Source: JAVBKX01 sp031553835
Lineage (GTDB): Bacteria; Bacteroidota; Bacteroidia; Bacteroidales; Azobacteroidaceae
Assembly (NCBI GenBank): GCA_031553835.1
Contig: JAVBKX010000036.1
Span: forward strand, 1-23,996
DNA: 23,996 nt
Direction: 5' to 3'
The notes beneath the pieces were generated by a model. The model searched no databases and had not been told where the DNA came from. It saw nothing but the letters and a program-made list of their open reading frames with translations. The translations under genes were made by a program, and so were the position numbers. Within the stretch, counting starts at the first letter, position 1. Every line of letters starts with the position of its first letter. This document shows positions 1 through 8,710 of the stretch, one piece after another.

Positions 1-2382
1 CTGGCTATCGTCATTATCAACGCCATCATAGGCGTAGCTCAGGAAGCCAAAGCAGAACAATCGCTCGAAGCGCTGGAAAAAATGACGGTGCCGCAATGTA
101 AAGTCATACGCGACGGACAGGTGCAGGTGATCGAGTCGCGGGAGTTAGTACCCGGCGACATCGTGTTGCTCGATACGGGCGATGCTATTCCCGCCGACCT
201 GCGTTTGGCCGAGGCCATCAACCTTAAGGTCCAGGATTCCGCACTTACGGGTGAGTCCGTGCCCGAAGAGAAATTTACCAACGCTATCGCGGAAAGCAAT
301 GTCCCTCTGGGCGATCGGGATAATCTTGGTTTTTCGTCCAGTATCGTTACTTATGGGCGCGGGAAAGGGATTGTCATTGGTACGGGTATGAATACCGGAG
401 TCGGTAAGATTGCCTCGCTCATTCAGTCCGTTCCCGACGTCAAAACACCCATGCAGCAGAAACTCGACCAACTGGGCAAATTCCTCGGTATTGGGGCATT
501 GGGTATCTGCTTGATAATTTTCGCTGTAGGTCTGCTCAACGGCAGGCCCCTGCTGGAGATGTTCATGACTGCCGTCAGTCTCGCCGCCGCCGCTATTCCC
601 GAAGGACTACCCGCCGTATCTACAATTGTACTGGCAGTGGGTGTACAGCGCTTAGTAAAGAAAAATGCCATCGTGCGTACATTACCGGCCGTGGAAACCC
701 TGGGAAGTACCACCATCATCTGTTCGGACAAAACGGGTACGCTCACCCAGAACCGCATGACAGTCGTCAAAATCTTTACCAATGGCCAGACATTGGATTT
801 GCAACCTGAAGCCGGCCTGACCAGTGACGAACTGCGGCGACTCATCGAGGTGGCCGCTTTGGCTAACGACACTAAACTCTCTTTCGAGAACGGCACCCAC
901 AAAACCGCCGGCGACCCTACTGAAACGGCGCTCGTCGATCTGGGACTGAAATACAACATCAATAAAAACGAAATAGATGCACAGAGGGGGCGTATAGCTG
1001 AGATTCCCTTCGATTCGGATCGCAAACTGATGACGACCGTCCATCGGCGGGGCGGCACGCTGGAGGTCTGCACCAAAGGCGGCCTGGATGAATTGCTGGC
1101 TCGTTGTACTCACATCCTGCATCATGGAGAGGTACTGCCTATTACCGAAGCGCATAAAGAAACCATCCGCCAGGCTAATCTGCAAATGGCGCAAAATGCG
1201 CTCCGGGTGTTGGCAATGGCTTCGAAAAGTGTGGACATGCTGCCTGAAAAGGTGGAGCCGGACACGCTGGAAACCAAGCTCACGTTCCTGGGAATGGTGG
1301 GGATGATCGACCCGCCACGTCCTGAAGTGAAACCCGCCGTGGAACTGTGCCGCACGGCAGGTATTAAGCCGGTGATGATCACAGGCGACCATAAGATCAC
1401 CGCCACGGCCATTGCCGCTGAATTGGGCATCTTGAAGCCGGGAGGAGTGGTACATACCGGAGCTGAGGTAGAAAAAATGAGCGATGAAGAGTTGCGAAGG
1501 AACGTCCACAAGATTGTCGTCTATGCCCGCGTGTCTCCAGAGCATAAGGTGCGCATTGTAAAGGCGTTCCAGAGCCAGGGAGAGATTGTGGCCATGACCG
1601 GTGACGGGGTGAACGACGCTCCGGCACTCAAGTTGGCCGACATCGGCTGCGCAATGGGTATCACCGGCACTGACGTGTCGAAAGAAGCCGCCGACATCGT
1701 ACTCACGGACGATAACTTCGCTACTGTAGTCACCGCTGTGGAAGAAGGCCGCCGTATCTATGACAACATACTGAAAGCCATTCAATTTATGCTCTCGACC
1801 AATATCGGCGAAGTAGTGGTGTTATTCATCGCTGTGCTGGCCAACTGGGCTACCCCCCTGCTTCCAATCCACATCCTGTGGATCAATCTGGTAACAGACA
1901 GCTTCCCGGCCCTGGCCCTAAGCATTGACCCGGCTGCACCGGACACGATGCGCCGCAATCCGGTCAATTCGAAGCAAAGCATCATGAACCGGACATTTTC
2001 CACACGTGTGTTCCTGCAAGGCGCCATGATTGGCTTGTTATCTCTGACCGCGTTCCGCATCGGGATGCAGACCAGCATTGAAGCCGCCCAGACTATGACT
2101 TTCGCCGTGTTGGCCTTCTCGCAAATGACTCACGTGTTCAATGTTCGTTCGACCTACCGTTCGGCATTCGCTAATATGTTCAGCAATAAACACCTGCTTG
2201 GAGCCATCTTATTGGTGTGCGCGCTGATGCTGACCGTACTTGAGATTCCCGCCCTGCACAACGTATTCCACCTGACTACGCTTACCGGTACGCAATGGTG
2301 GTGGGTAGTTGGCTTGTCGCTGACTCCGTTGCCTGTGATGGAACTGTTGAAAGGGATCAAAAGGTTAGTTACCAAAAAATAG
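1..2382 (+). CDS. Calcium-transporting P-type ATPase (P2A/PMCA-like), 5'-truncated by window edge
   Basis: This is an ATP-driven cation pump of the inner membrane, most likely exporting Ca2+. The frame is open from base 1, so the true start lies upstream; the ATG at 82 is internal. Visible motifs in order are the actuator TGES loop (about 244-258), PEGLP in M4 (about 598), the phosphorylation motif DKTGTLT with Asp at 727-729, the KGG nucleotide-binding segment (about 1075), and GDGVNDAP at about 1600. M5 reads NIGEVV and M6 reads WINLVTDSFPA. Together with PEGLP these keep the Asn, Glu, Asn, Thr and Asp that bind Ca2+ in SERCA-type pumps, which is why I prefer calcium to Mn2+ or Na+. Only the first membrane helices and part of the actuator domain are missing. 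The gene is notably GC-rich (40 G/C of 60 at 541-600, against 16 of 60 at 4081-4140), suggesting a different history from its neighbours. Confidence 0.93.
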   Translation: MAIVIINAIIGVAQEAKAEQSLEALEKMTVPQCKVIRDGQVQVIESRELVPGDIVLLDTGDAIPADLRLAEAINLKVQDSALTGESVPEEKFTNAIAESNVPLGDRDNLGFSSSIVTYGRGKGIVIGTGMNTGVGKIASLIQSVPDVKTPMQQKLDQLGKFLGIGALGICLIIFAVGLLNGRPLLEMFMTAVSLAAAAIPEGLPAVSTIVLAVGVQRLVKKNAIVRTLPAVETLGSTTIICSDKTGTLTQNRMTVVKIFTNGQTLDLQPEAGLTSDELRRLIEVAALANDTKLSFENGTHKTAGDPTETALVDLGLKYNINKNEIDAQRGRIAEIPFDSDRKLMTTVHRRGGTLEVCTKGGLDELLARCTHILHHGEVLPITEAHKETIRQANLQMAQNALRVLAMASKSVDMLPEKVEPDTLETKLTFLGMVGMIDPPRPEVKPAVELCRTAGIKPVMITGDHKITATAIAAELGILKPGGVVHTGAEVEKMSDEELRRNVHKIVVYARVSPEHKVRIVKAFQSQGEIVAMTGDGVNDAPALKLADIGCAMGITGTDVSKEAADIVLTDDNFATVVTAVEEGRRIYDNILKAIQFMLSTNIGEVVVLFIAVLANWATPLLPIHILWINLVTDSFPALALSIDPAAPDTMRRNPVNSKQSIMNRTFSTRVFLQGAMIGLLSLTAFRIGMQTSIEAAQTMTFAVLAFSQMTHVFNVRSTYRSAFANMFSNKHLLGAILLVCALMLTVLEIPALHNVFHLTTLTGTQWWWVVGLSLTPLPVMELLKGIKRLVTKK

Positions 2383-2694
2383 TCACTGACGGAGATACTG
2401 ACGGAATGCTACGTGGCTGCTGTTTGTGGCCACGTTGCTGATTATTGTCAAATTCGCTGGCAAGACTGGCGTTGGTTATGCTTGTGGCGATTCAGCGTTG
2501 TTCTTATCCAAAATATTTCTCGTGTATTATGATGTTTTTATGGTTAGGTTTTTTACATATTAGCATGAATGATTTTCCAATTCCCATTCATTTTGAATTA
2601 ATATCGGGGATCCTCTACAATTTCATCTTATTTGATATAAAACCGTCTAAGAAAAGCCTGTTTTTGGAGTTTTAACGAGGATTAAAAACGCAAA
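2383..2694. other. Gene-poor stretch after the ATPase; composition boundary
   Basis: I see no convincing gene here. The first 80 to 100 bases keep the GC-rich character of the ATPase and include a 7-bp inverted repeat (2411-2417 with 2429-2435) that could be a weak 3'-end hairpin, but it lacks a T-run. From about 2500 the sequence becomes AT-rich like the rest of the window. A 76-codon open frame across 2445-2675 begins with TTG, has no recognisable domain and is probably chance. Confidence 0.5.
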
Positions 2695-2723
2695 AAGCGA
2701 TTACTTTATTACAGTAATCGCTT
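2689..2723 (-). terminator. Intrinsic terminator of tRNA-Asn
   Basis: A perfect 11-bp stem (2695-2705 with 2713-2723) has a 7-nt loop. On the minus strand it is followed by a T-rich tail. It lies about 24 bases past the tRNA 3' end, so it most likely ends that transcript. The opposite side is also AT-rich and could give weak bidirectional function. Confidence 0.75.
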
Positions 2724-2746
2724 AATTTTCAATTGTTTTCTGGTCG

Positions 2747-2820
2747 CTCTCCCTCTTGGACTTGAACCAAGGACCCTCTGATTAACAGTCAGATGCTCTA
2801 ACCGACTGAGCTAAGGAAGA
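2747..2820 (-). tRNA. tRNA-Asn (anticodon GTT)
   Basis: The minus strand folds into a full cloverleaf of 74 nt. The acceptor stem TCTTCCT pairs with AGGGAGA with one G-T pair. The D arm is GCTC/GAGC. The anticodon stem TCTGA/TCAGA encloses CTGTTAA with anticodon GTT. The T stem CTTGG/CCAAG encloses TTCAAGT. The discriminator is G. No CCA follows directly; a CCA occurs three bases further on, so the tail is probably added by enzyme. Confidence 0.96.
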
Positions 2821-2905
2821 ATATTTGAATGAAAGAATGAAGAAAATGACAAAATGTTTTTATTATTTTAACTCTTTTCGTCCTTTCATTTCTGAAAATG
2901 CGTGG

Positions 2906-2913
2906 CAAAAGTA
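2906..2913 (-). promoter_or_regulatory. Candidate -7 box for tRNA-Asn
   Basis: The minus strand reads TACTTTTG, matching the Bacteroidota TAnnTTTG -7 consensus, and would give a leader of roughly 80 nt before the tRNA. I could not find a good -33 TTTG at the right spacing, so support is partial. Confidence 0.35.
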
Positions 2914-2936
2914 AGGGATTTTTCCTAAATATACAA

Positions 2937-2944
2937 TATCTTTG
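2937..2944 (+). promoter_or_regulatory. Candidate -7 box for the kinase/protease pair
   Basis: TATCTTTG fits the Bacteroidota TAnnTTTG -7 box and ends 17 bases before the kinase ATG, implying a very short AT-rich leader. A good -33 element is not apparent. Confidence 0.5.
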
Positions 2945-2961
2945 CAAGAAATTTTTTTAAA

Positions 2962-3960
2962 ATGAAGATATTAGGAATGGGGAACGCCTTAGTAGATGTG
3001 CTGGCAGTTCTTGATAATGATGTGTTGTTAGATGAATTAAGCCTGCCTAAAGGGAGCATGCAACTTATAGATGCGGATAAAAGAACCTTGATTTTTGATA
3101 AAATTGCTTCTTTCAATCCTAAGATAGCTACAGGCGGTTCGGCTTCAAACACTTCACTGGCTTTAGCTAAAATGGGTATTTCCTGTGGTTTTATCGGAAA
3201 AGTAGGCCGCGACCATTATGGCGAATTCTATGTACAGGAAATGCAAAATGCCGGTGTTATTCCTCATTTTATTTCTCAGGATGCTCCTTCGGGAACGGCT
3301 ATGACGTTGATCACACCCGATGGAGAGCGTACTTTTGGCACTTACCTTGGTATTGCCGCCGAACTTTCCGACAGGGAGCTGGATCCTAATATTTTCCGGA
3401 TGTATAATTATTTTTATATCGAAGGATATTTAGTTCAGAATTATAGTTTGATCGAAGAAGCGATGAGCCTCGCCAAAAAATTGGGGATCACTGTAGCCAT
3501 TGACCTGGCCAGTTTTAATGTCGTGGAATCCAATCGGGAATTTTTGCAAAAACTGATTCGTGAATATGTTGACATCGTTTTTGCTAACGAAGAAGAGGCT
3601 AAGTCATTAACCGGAAAACCGGCTGAAGCGGCTTTACTCGAAATTAGTTCGCAAGTTGAAATCGCAGTGGTAAAAATCGGATCCAAAGGTTCGTGGATTA
3701 TGCGTGGAAATGAGAAGGTACATGTGCCTGCATTTTCAGCTAAAATGATCGATGCAACTGCCGCCGGAGATTTTTATGCCGCCGGATTCTTTTATGGCTT
3801 AGTGCATGGCGCAAATCTCGAACAATGCGGGAAAATAGGTACTTTGCTTGCATCGAATGTGATAGAAGTGGTTGGAACTAAATTGGCGGAAGATACCTGG
3901 GAAAAAATACGCAAACAAGCAGAAGAAATAAAAACAGAATCTACATTCGTTATAGGATAA
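2962..3960 (+). CDS. PfkB-family sugar/adenosine kinase
   Basis: This is a cytoplasmic ribokinase-fold kinase of 332 residues, the usual length for the family. The N-terminal part has the substrate-side motif GGSASN at residues 58-63. Near the C-terminus the PfkB signature reads DATAAGD (264-270), where Asp270 is the expected catalytic base and the Ala-Ala-Gly forms the anion hole. Bacteroidales proteins of this type are usually annotated as adenosine kinase; phosphorylation of adenosine or another nucleoside/sugar is inferred, since the substrate pocket cannot be read with certainty. The ATG at 2962 is chosen because it starts a typical beta-strand (MKILGMGNALVD) and lies just after a -7 box. 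The S41 protease gene follows after 12 bases, so the two are probably co-transcribed. Confidence 0.88.
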   Translation: MKILGMGNALVDVLAVLDNDVLLDELSLPKGSMQLIDADKRTLIFDKIASFNPKIATGGSASNTSLALAKMGISCGFIGKVGRDHYGEFYVQEMQNAGVIPHFISQDAPSGTAMTLITPDGERTFGTYLGIAAELSDRELDPNIFRMYNYFYIEGYLVQNYSLIEEAMSLAKKLGITVAIDLASFNVVESNREFLQKLIREYVDIVFANEEEAKSLTGKPAEAALLEISSQVEIAVVKIGSKGSWIMRGNEKVHVPAFSAKMIDATAAGDFYAAGFFYGLVHGANLEQCGKIGTLLASNVIEVVGTKLAEDTWEKIRKQAEEIKTESTFVIG

Positions 3961-3972
3961 AATTATTTATGT

Positions 3973-5646
3973 ATGAAACAACAGATAGTTAGTTTCCGGG
4001 TCATCCGGTTGATAATCGCTGCGTTCTTATTATTTTCCGTACAAATTATTCGGGCGCAATCTGCCGATAACCAAAATTTTGCTGCTGCAAAAAATATCGA
4101 AATTTTCAATTCGCTTTTCAAAGAGTTAAATTTGTTTTATGTGGATTCCATTAATGCTAAAAAAAGCATTGAAACCGGTATCAATTCCATGTTGACAGAG
4201 CTGGATCCATATACGGAATATTATCCTGAAGATAAACTGAATGATATCAAGTTTTTAAATACAGGTACTTACGGTGGGATTGGCGCGGTGATTCTCAGTC
4301 GCAACAACAAAATTATTATTTCGGATCCTTACGAAGGCATGCCTGCCGCCCAAAACGGATTACGCGCCGGAGATGAAATAGTGGCAATAGATAATGAATC
4401 CATGGTTGGCAAGACCAGTGCCTATGCCAGTGAAAAATTGAAAGGGCAACCGGGAACCAATTTGAAAATTACTTATCAACGTACGGGAAAATCTAAACCG
4501 GAAACGGTGTCCATTACCCGTCAACTCATTCATGTGAATACGGTAACCTGGTATGGTGTAATGCAGGATTCGATTGGTTATATTTATCTTTCCAAATTTG
4601 ATGACCAATCAGCGCAGGAAGTAAAATCCGCTTTTGACGACCTGAAAAAGAATCATCATATTCAATCGCTTGTATTGGATTTGCGCGACAATGGAGGAGG
4701 CGTGGTCGAATCTGCTGTTCAAATTGTAGGAATGTTTGTGCCGAAAGGGGATGTCGTACTAACTACCAAAGGAAAAATCAAACAATGGGATCGCGTTTAT
4801 CGCAATACGCAGCAACCAATGGATGAAACAATTCCATTGGCAGTATTAGTAAACAATTATTCCGCTTCTGCTTCCGAAATTGTAGCCGGAGCGTTGCAAG
4901 ATTTAGACCGGGCTGTGATCGTCGGTTCCCGTACTTATGGTAAAGGATTGGTGCAAACTACCCGAGAGGTGGCTTATAATGGTAATTTGAAATTAACGAC
5001 TGCTAAATATTATACTCCAAGCGGACGATGCATTCAGGCGTTGGATTATGCGCACCGCACAGAAGATGGTCGTCCGGGAGTCGTTCCCGACAGTTTGACT
5101 TCCGTTTTCTATACTGCTAATAAACGACCGGTACGGGATGGGGGAGGGATTGCTCCCGATTTTATCATTGACGAAGAAAAAATGCCGAATATCATTTATT
5201 ATTTATATGCAGATATGCTGATATTCGATTTTGCAACCGAATGGAGAAATACACATCCTGAAATTGCCCCGGCAACAGACTTTACACTGACAGATGCCGA
5301 TTATGATACATTCAAGACATTTGTAAAGAATAAAGATTTTAAATACGATCGCCAAAGCGACAAAGTATTACAAACGTTGAAAGAGGCCATGCAATTTGAA
5401 GGATATATGGAAAATGCATCCGAAGAATTTGCTAAACTGGAAGAAAAATTGAAACCAAATCTGGATCAGGATTTAGATAAATTCAAAAAAGAAATCGGTC
5501 AACTATTATCTGTTGAAATTGTAAAAAGATATTATTACCAACAGGGAGAACTGATTCAATCGCTCAAAAATAATAAATCTTTAGACAAGGCGTGTGAAGT
5601 AATGGATAATCACGAACTTTATAAACAGACCCTTTCGGGAAAATAA
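3973..5646 (+). CDS. S41-family C-terminal processing peptidase (CtpA-like)
   Basis: This exported serine protease has 557 residues. Residues 1-29 form a signal peptide (hydrophobic stretch about 10-26, then RAQS). A PDZ domain occupies about 95-180, including a YGGIGAVI carboxylate-binding loop at 100. The S41 core follows: the DLRDNGGG strand-loop at about 236-243, catalytic Ser299 in SASASE, and Lys324 in YGKGLVQ. The Ser-Lys spacing of 25 equals that of E. coli Prc. The C-terminal 170 residues are charged and helical and probably a substrate or partner module. The family cleaves periplasmic or envelope proteins near their C-termini. The gene sits 12 bases behind the kinase gene, likely one transcript; a functional link between them is not evident. 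Confidence 0.93.
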   Translation: MKQQIVSFRVIRLIIAAFLLFSVQIIRAQSADNQNFAAAKNIEIFNSLFKELNLFYVDSINAKKSIETGINSMLTELDPYTEYYPEDKLNDIKFLNTGTYGGIGAVILSRNNKIIISDPYEGMPAAQNGLRAGDEIVAIDNESMVGKTSAYASEKLKGQPGTNLKITYQRTGKSKPETVSITRQLIHVNTVTWYGVMQDSIGYIYLSKFDDQSAQEVKSAFDDLKKNHHIQSLVLDLRDNGGGVVESAVQIVGMFVPKGDVVLTTKGKIKQWDRVYRNTQQPMDETIPLAVLVNNYSASASEIVAGALQDLDRAVIVGSRTYGKGLVQTTREVAYNGNLKLTTAKYYTPSGRCIQALDYAHRTEDGRPGVVPDSLTSVFYTANKRPVRDGGGIAPDFIIDEEKMPNIIYYLYADMLIFDFATEWRNTHPEIAPATDFTLTDADYDTFKTFVKNKDFKYDRQSDKVLQTLKEAMQFEGYMENASEEFAKLEEKLKPNLDQDLDKFKKEIGQLLSVEIVKRYYYQQGELIQSLKNNKSLDKACEVMDNHELYKQTLSGK

Positions 5647-5650
5647 ACGG

Positions 5651-5680
5651 TTTTAGAATGATATAAAATGCATATCTTTG
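5651..5680 (+). promoter_or_regulatory. Promoter of the PUL regulator gene
   Basis: A -7 box TATCTTTG (5673-5680) is preceded, 18 bases upstream, by TTTT (5651-5654), close to the -33 TTTG. The box overlaps the TTG at 5678 that would otherwise extend the reading frame, so transcription from here rules out that start and supports the ATG at 5708. Confidence 0.55.
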
Positions 5681-5707
5681 CATAGTCCGATAAATGACTA
5701 TGTTTGC

Positions 5708-8554
5708 ATGAAACCAATTATCCTACTTATCCTGTTATTTCTAATATCATTTCCGCTTCAAGCGCAGCAGGGGATTCCTTATGTATATAATTATTCCAAA
5801 AATGATTTTAATGCAGCAGGACGGAATTGGGCTATTGCAACGGATTCGCAGGGCAATATATATGCCGGCAACAGCAATGGACTGCTACGGTTTAACGGCT
5901 CTGAGTGGCAACTCTATTCTCTTCCGGGCAACAGGATAGTGCGGTCGGTATTCTGCGATAAAGATGAGCGGATTTATGTCGGCTCGTTTGAAGAATTCGG
6001 CTTTTTTGAAAACAATCATGTCGGTGAATTAATCTATACTTCGCTCTCCGATTCTGCTGATTATGTGTTTCATAATGATGAAATCTGGAATATCGTTTCT
6101 TATCAGGAGAAAATTTATTTCCGCTCTTTTACGGCCTATTTTACTTTTGATGGTAAAAGTGTAAAAACGGTCAGCCTTCCTTTTACTTTAGTATATCTTG
6201 CCTCTGTTGATGATGTGCTTTATGGTTATTTACTTGATCAGGGTTTATGCCGTTTTGATGATGGTGATTTTACCTTGATTTATCCGAAGGAACAATTTGG
6301 GAATAGCAATATAGTAGCCTTTCTTCCATTCACAGATGAGAAAAAACTGTTGTTTTCTACTGTCAACGGCATTTTCATAGCAGAGGATGAAAAATGTTCT
6401 TTATGGGACAATGAGGTGAATGAAAAACTGAAACTGGCAGTCATCAACCGGGTGGAAATGACTAAGGATTCCACTTATATTATCGGAACGATTTTGGATG
6501 GTATTTATGCGTTGAATAAACAAGGACATTTGTTGTGGCGGATAAATACAGAAAGCGGATTGGCCAACAATACGGTGTTAGCGTTGGACTGTGACAACGA
6601 TAATAATATCTGGGTGGCGCTCGATAATGGAATTTCATATATCCGGAGTAACTCCAACCTGCGGTTTATTAATTCGTTTAAGCAAAATATCGGATATGTA
6701 TATTCTGCCTTGGTAAAAGATGGTTATTTGTATTTGGCAACGAACCAGGGGCTGTTTTGTTCTGATGAGAAGAACCCGCTCGAAAATATGCAACTGATTA
6801 ATAAAACCGAAGGACAAGCCTGGGATTTATCGTTGATAGACGGGCAATTGTTTTGCGGACATAATGAGGGCACGTTTGAGATTTCCGGACAACATGCTAC
6901 GCAAATATCTTCTATTAAAGGAGGAACTACTATATGTAAGGGAGAAATTCACGGACAGGAGGTACTGGTGCAATCGACTTATACTTATTTGGTGATTTAT
7001 AAAAGAAATCATGCTAATAGATGGGTTTTCAGCCATGCTGTTCAGGGTTTTATGCACCCCGTACGTTTTATCGAAATTGACGGTCAGGGGAATATCTGGG
7101 CACAACATTTTTACAAAGGATTGTATCGGATTAAACTGAATCCGGATTTACTGTCGGTGGCGCAAATGACCTTAATCAACTTGCCGGGGAGTGTCGCGAA
7201 AGAGCAAAGCGTCATCAACCTTTTTAAAATCAGAGGACGTGTTGCATTTAGTAATAATAATGGCTTTTTTACATACGATGATTTGACCGACAGCATCAAA
7301 CCTTTTGTTTATTTGAATGATCAGTTGGCGGGGATTAAAGGAATCAGGAAAAGTATTGCGGTAAATGACGACCAATACTGGTTGGTATGTCCGGATCGGT
7401 TTTTATTGGTTGATTTTAATAAAAGAGGCGCTAAGGTGATGCAGGAAGTTCCTTTTTCATTGTTGTATAATGACCTTCCGGATAAAGATGAAAATATTGT
7501 GGTTTTGCCAGACAACAAATACTTATTTTGCCTGAATAACGGAGTGGCTATTTTAGATAATCATTGGGAGACTTTCTTCCCGAAATGGGAAAGAAAACTG
7601 CGGATAGAGCGCATCGAATCACGCCATAATGATAATTTATTATTGTTGCCGCTGCACCCGAACCAGATGCCTCAAATCCGATATGCTTACAATACGTTGG
7701 TTTTTCATGTGGCTTTTCCTCATTCTTCGGGCGATAATATTAAGTATAGTTATCATTTGGAAGGGGTTGACAATGACTGGACAATGCCTTCGCTGCAACC
7801 GTCAAAAGAATACGCCCGGTTGTATCCGGGGCTTTTCAAGTTGCATATTAGGGCTACGGATAACCTGGGCAATGTATTAGATACAATACAATACCAGTTT
7901 GAAATAAGCGCTCCTTTTTATGCCAGTAAAATCGCTTTCATTGTTTATATACTCACGGCATTGGGAAGTATTATTCTTACAATATGGCTAATTGAAAGGC
8001 GGATGACGAAGAATAAGCAAAAGATTTTACAGGAGCAACAAGAGCTGAGACGAAAGGAATCAGAACAACAGGAACATAAAATTATCCAGTTGAAAAATGA
8101 AAAATTGGAAACCGAACTGACTTACAAAAGTAAAGAGTTGGCGAGTTCAACGATGTCGATTATTAGAAAAAATGAAATTTTGGTTGAAATCAAAGAAGAA
8201 TTGACCGAACAAAAAATGAAATTGGGAACTCAATATCCGAATAAATATTATGAAAAATTAGTTCACATGATTGATTCCAATTTATCGTCGGAAGATGATT
8301 GGAAGATTTTCCAGACTAATTTTGACCGGATACACGAAAACTTTTTCCGGAATCTGAAGATTACTTATCCTGATTTGACATCCACCGATTTGAAATTCTG
8401 CGCATTCCTGCGTCTGAATCTTAGCACAAAAGAAATTGCCCACCTGATGAATATTACTATCAAAGGTGTAGAAGTGGGTCGTTACCGATTACGGAAAAAA
8501 CTCGGCCTGGCTTCTGAGGTAAACCTGGTTGATTTTATGATCAACTTTAAATAG
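5708..8554 (+). CDS. Membrane-spanning propeller-sensor/LuxR-HTH transcriptional regulator
   Basis: This 948-residue one-component regulator probably controls the adjacent glucan locus. Residues 1-20 are a signal peptide (MKPIILLILLFL, ending LQAQQ). A long outer domain of repeated beta-propeller blades (about 25-620, recurrent G-N-I-W-x-A and DNGIS-type turns) is followed by a Y_Y_Y domain (about 660-732, with YSYHLEGVDNDW). One transmembrane helix lies at about 738-760, then a charged coiled coil (about 765-850), then a LuxR/NarL-type HTH at about 885-945 (LSTKEIAHLMNITIKGVEVGRYRLRKKL split across helices). No histidine kinase or receiver domain is present, so the signal must pass from periplasm to DNA in one chain, as proposed for SusR-like proteins. 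The start at 5708 is chosen over the TTG at 5678 because it begins a clean signal peptide. The gene is convergent with the PUL. Confidence 0.88.
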   Translation: MKPIILLILLFLISFPLQAQQGIPYVYNYSKNDFNAAGRNWAIATDSQGNIYAGNSNGLLRFNGSEWQLYSLPGNRIVRSVFCDKDERIYVGSFEEFGFFENNHVGELIYTSLSDSADYVFHNDEIWNIVSYQEKIYFRSFTAYFTFDGKSVKTVSLPFTLVYLASVDDVLYGYLLDQGLCRFDDGDFTLIYPKEQFGNSNIVAFLPFTDEKKLLFSTVNGIFIAEDEKCSLWDNEVNEKLKLAVINRVEMTKDSTYIIGTILDGIYALNKQGHLLWRINTESGLANNTVLALDCDNDNNIWVALDNGISYIRSNSNLRFINSFKQNIGYVYSALVKDGYLYLATNQGLFCSDEKNPLENMQLINKTEGQAWDLSLIDGQLFCGHNEGTFEISGQHATQISSIKGGTTICKGEIHGQEVLVQSTYTYLVIYKRNHANRWVFSHAVQGFMHPVRFIEIDGQGNIWAQHFYKGLYRIKLNPDLLSVAQMTLINLPGSVAKEQSVINLFKIRGRVAFSNNNGFFTYDDLTDSIKPFVYLNDQLAGIKGIRKSIAVNDDQYWLVCPDRFLLVDFNKRGAKVMQEVPFSLLYNDLPDKDENIVVLPDNKYLFCLNNGVAILDNHWETFFPKWERKLRIERIESRHNDNLLLLPLHPNQMPQIRYAYNTLVFHVAFPHSSGDNIKYSYHLEGVDNDWTMPSLQPSKEYARLYPGLFKLHIRATDNLGNVLDTIQYQFEISAPFYASKIAFIVYILTALGSIILTIWLIERRMTKNKQKILQEQQELRRKESEQQEHKIIQLKNEKLETELTYKSKELASSTMSIIRKNEILVEIKEELTEQKMKLGTQYPNKYYEKLVHMIDSNLSSEDDWKIFQTNFDRIHENFFRNLKITYPDLTSTDLKFCAFLRLNLSTKEIAHLMNITIKGVEVGRYRLRKKLGLASEVNLVDFMINFK

Positions 8555-8703
8555 CGAAAGGCGAAAGGTGAAAGGTGCAGGGTACAAGGTACAGGGCAAA
8601 GGGCTAAGAATAGTAATACAATGTCATTAGCCTTTTACCTTTTACCTTTCGCCCTGTACCTTGCACCCTGCACCTTGTACCCTGCACCTCGCACCCTGTA
8701 CCG
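8555..8703. repeat. Heptanucleotide tandem repeats in inverted arrangement
   Basis: The left arm (8555-8607) runs in 7-base units such as GCGAAAG, GTGAAAG, GTGCAGG, GTACAAG, GTACAGG. The right arm (8627-8703) runs in complementary 7-base units such as ACCTTTT, ACCTTGC, ACCCTGC, ACCTTGT, ACCTCGC. GGCTAA and TTAGCC close a loop of about 19 bases. The whole lies exactly between two convergent genes, so its RNA would fold into a long imperfect hairpin on either strand and could end both transcripts. Confidence 0.85.
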
Positions 8704-8710
8704 GAAACCG

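Noticed and set aside
2445..2675. 76-codon plus-strand open frame
   Set aside because: It starts with TTG, has no domain or signal sequence, spans the GC-composition shift and has no promoter or ribosome site of note.
5678..5707. TTG-initiated extension of the regulator
   Set aside because: It overlaps the -7 box and puts ten residues before a clean signal peptide; the ATG at 5708 is far more plausible.
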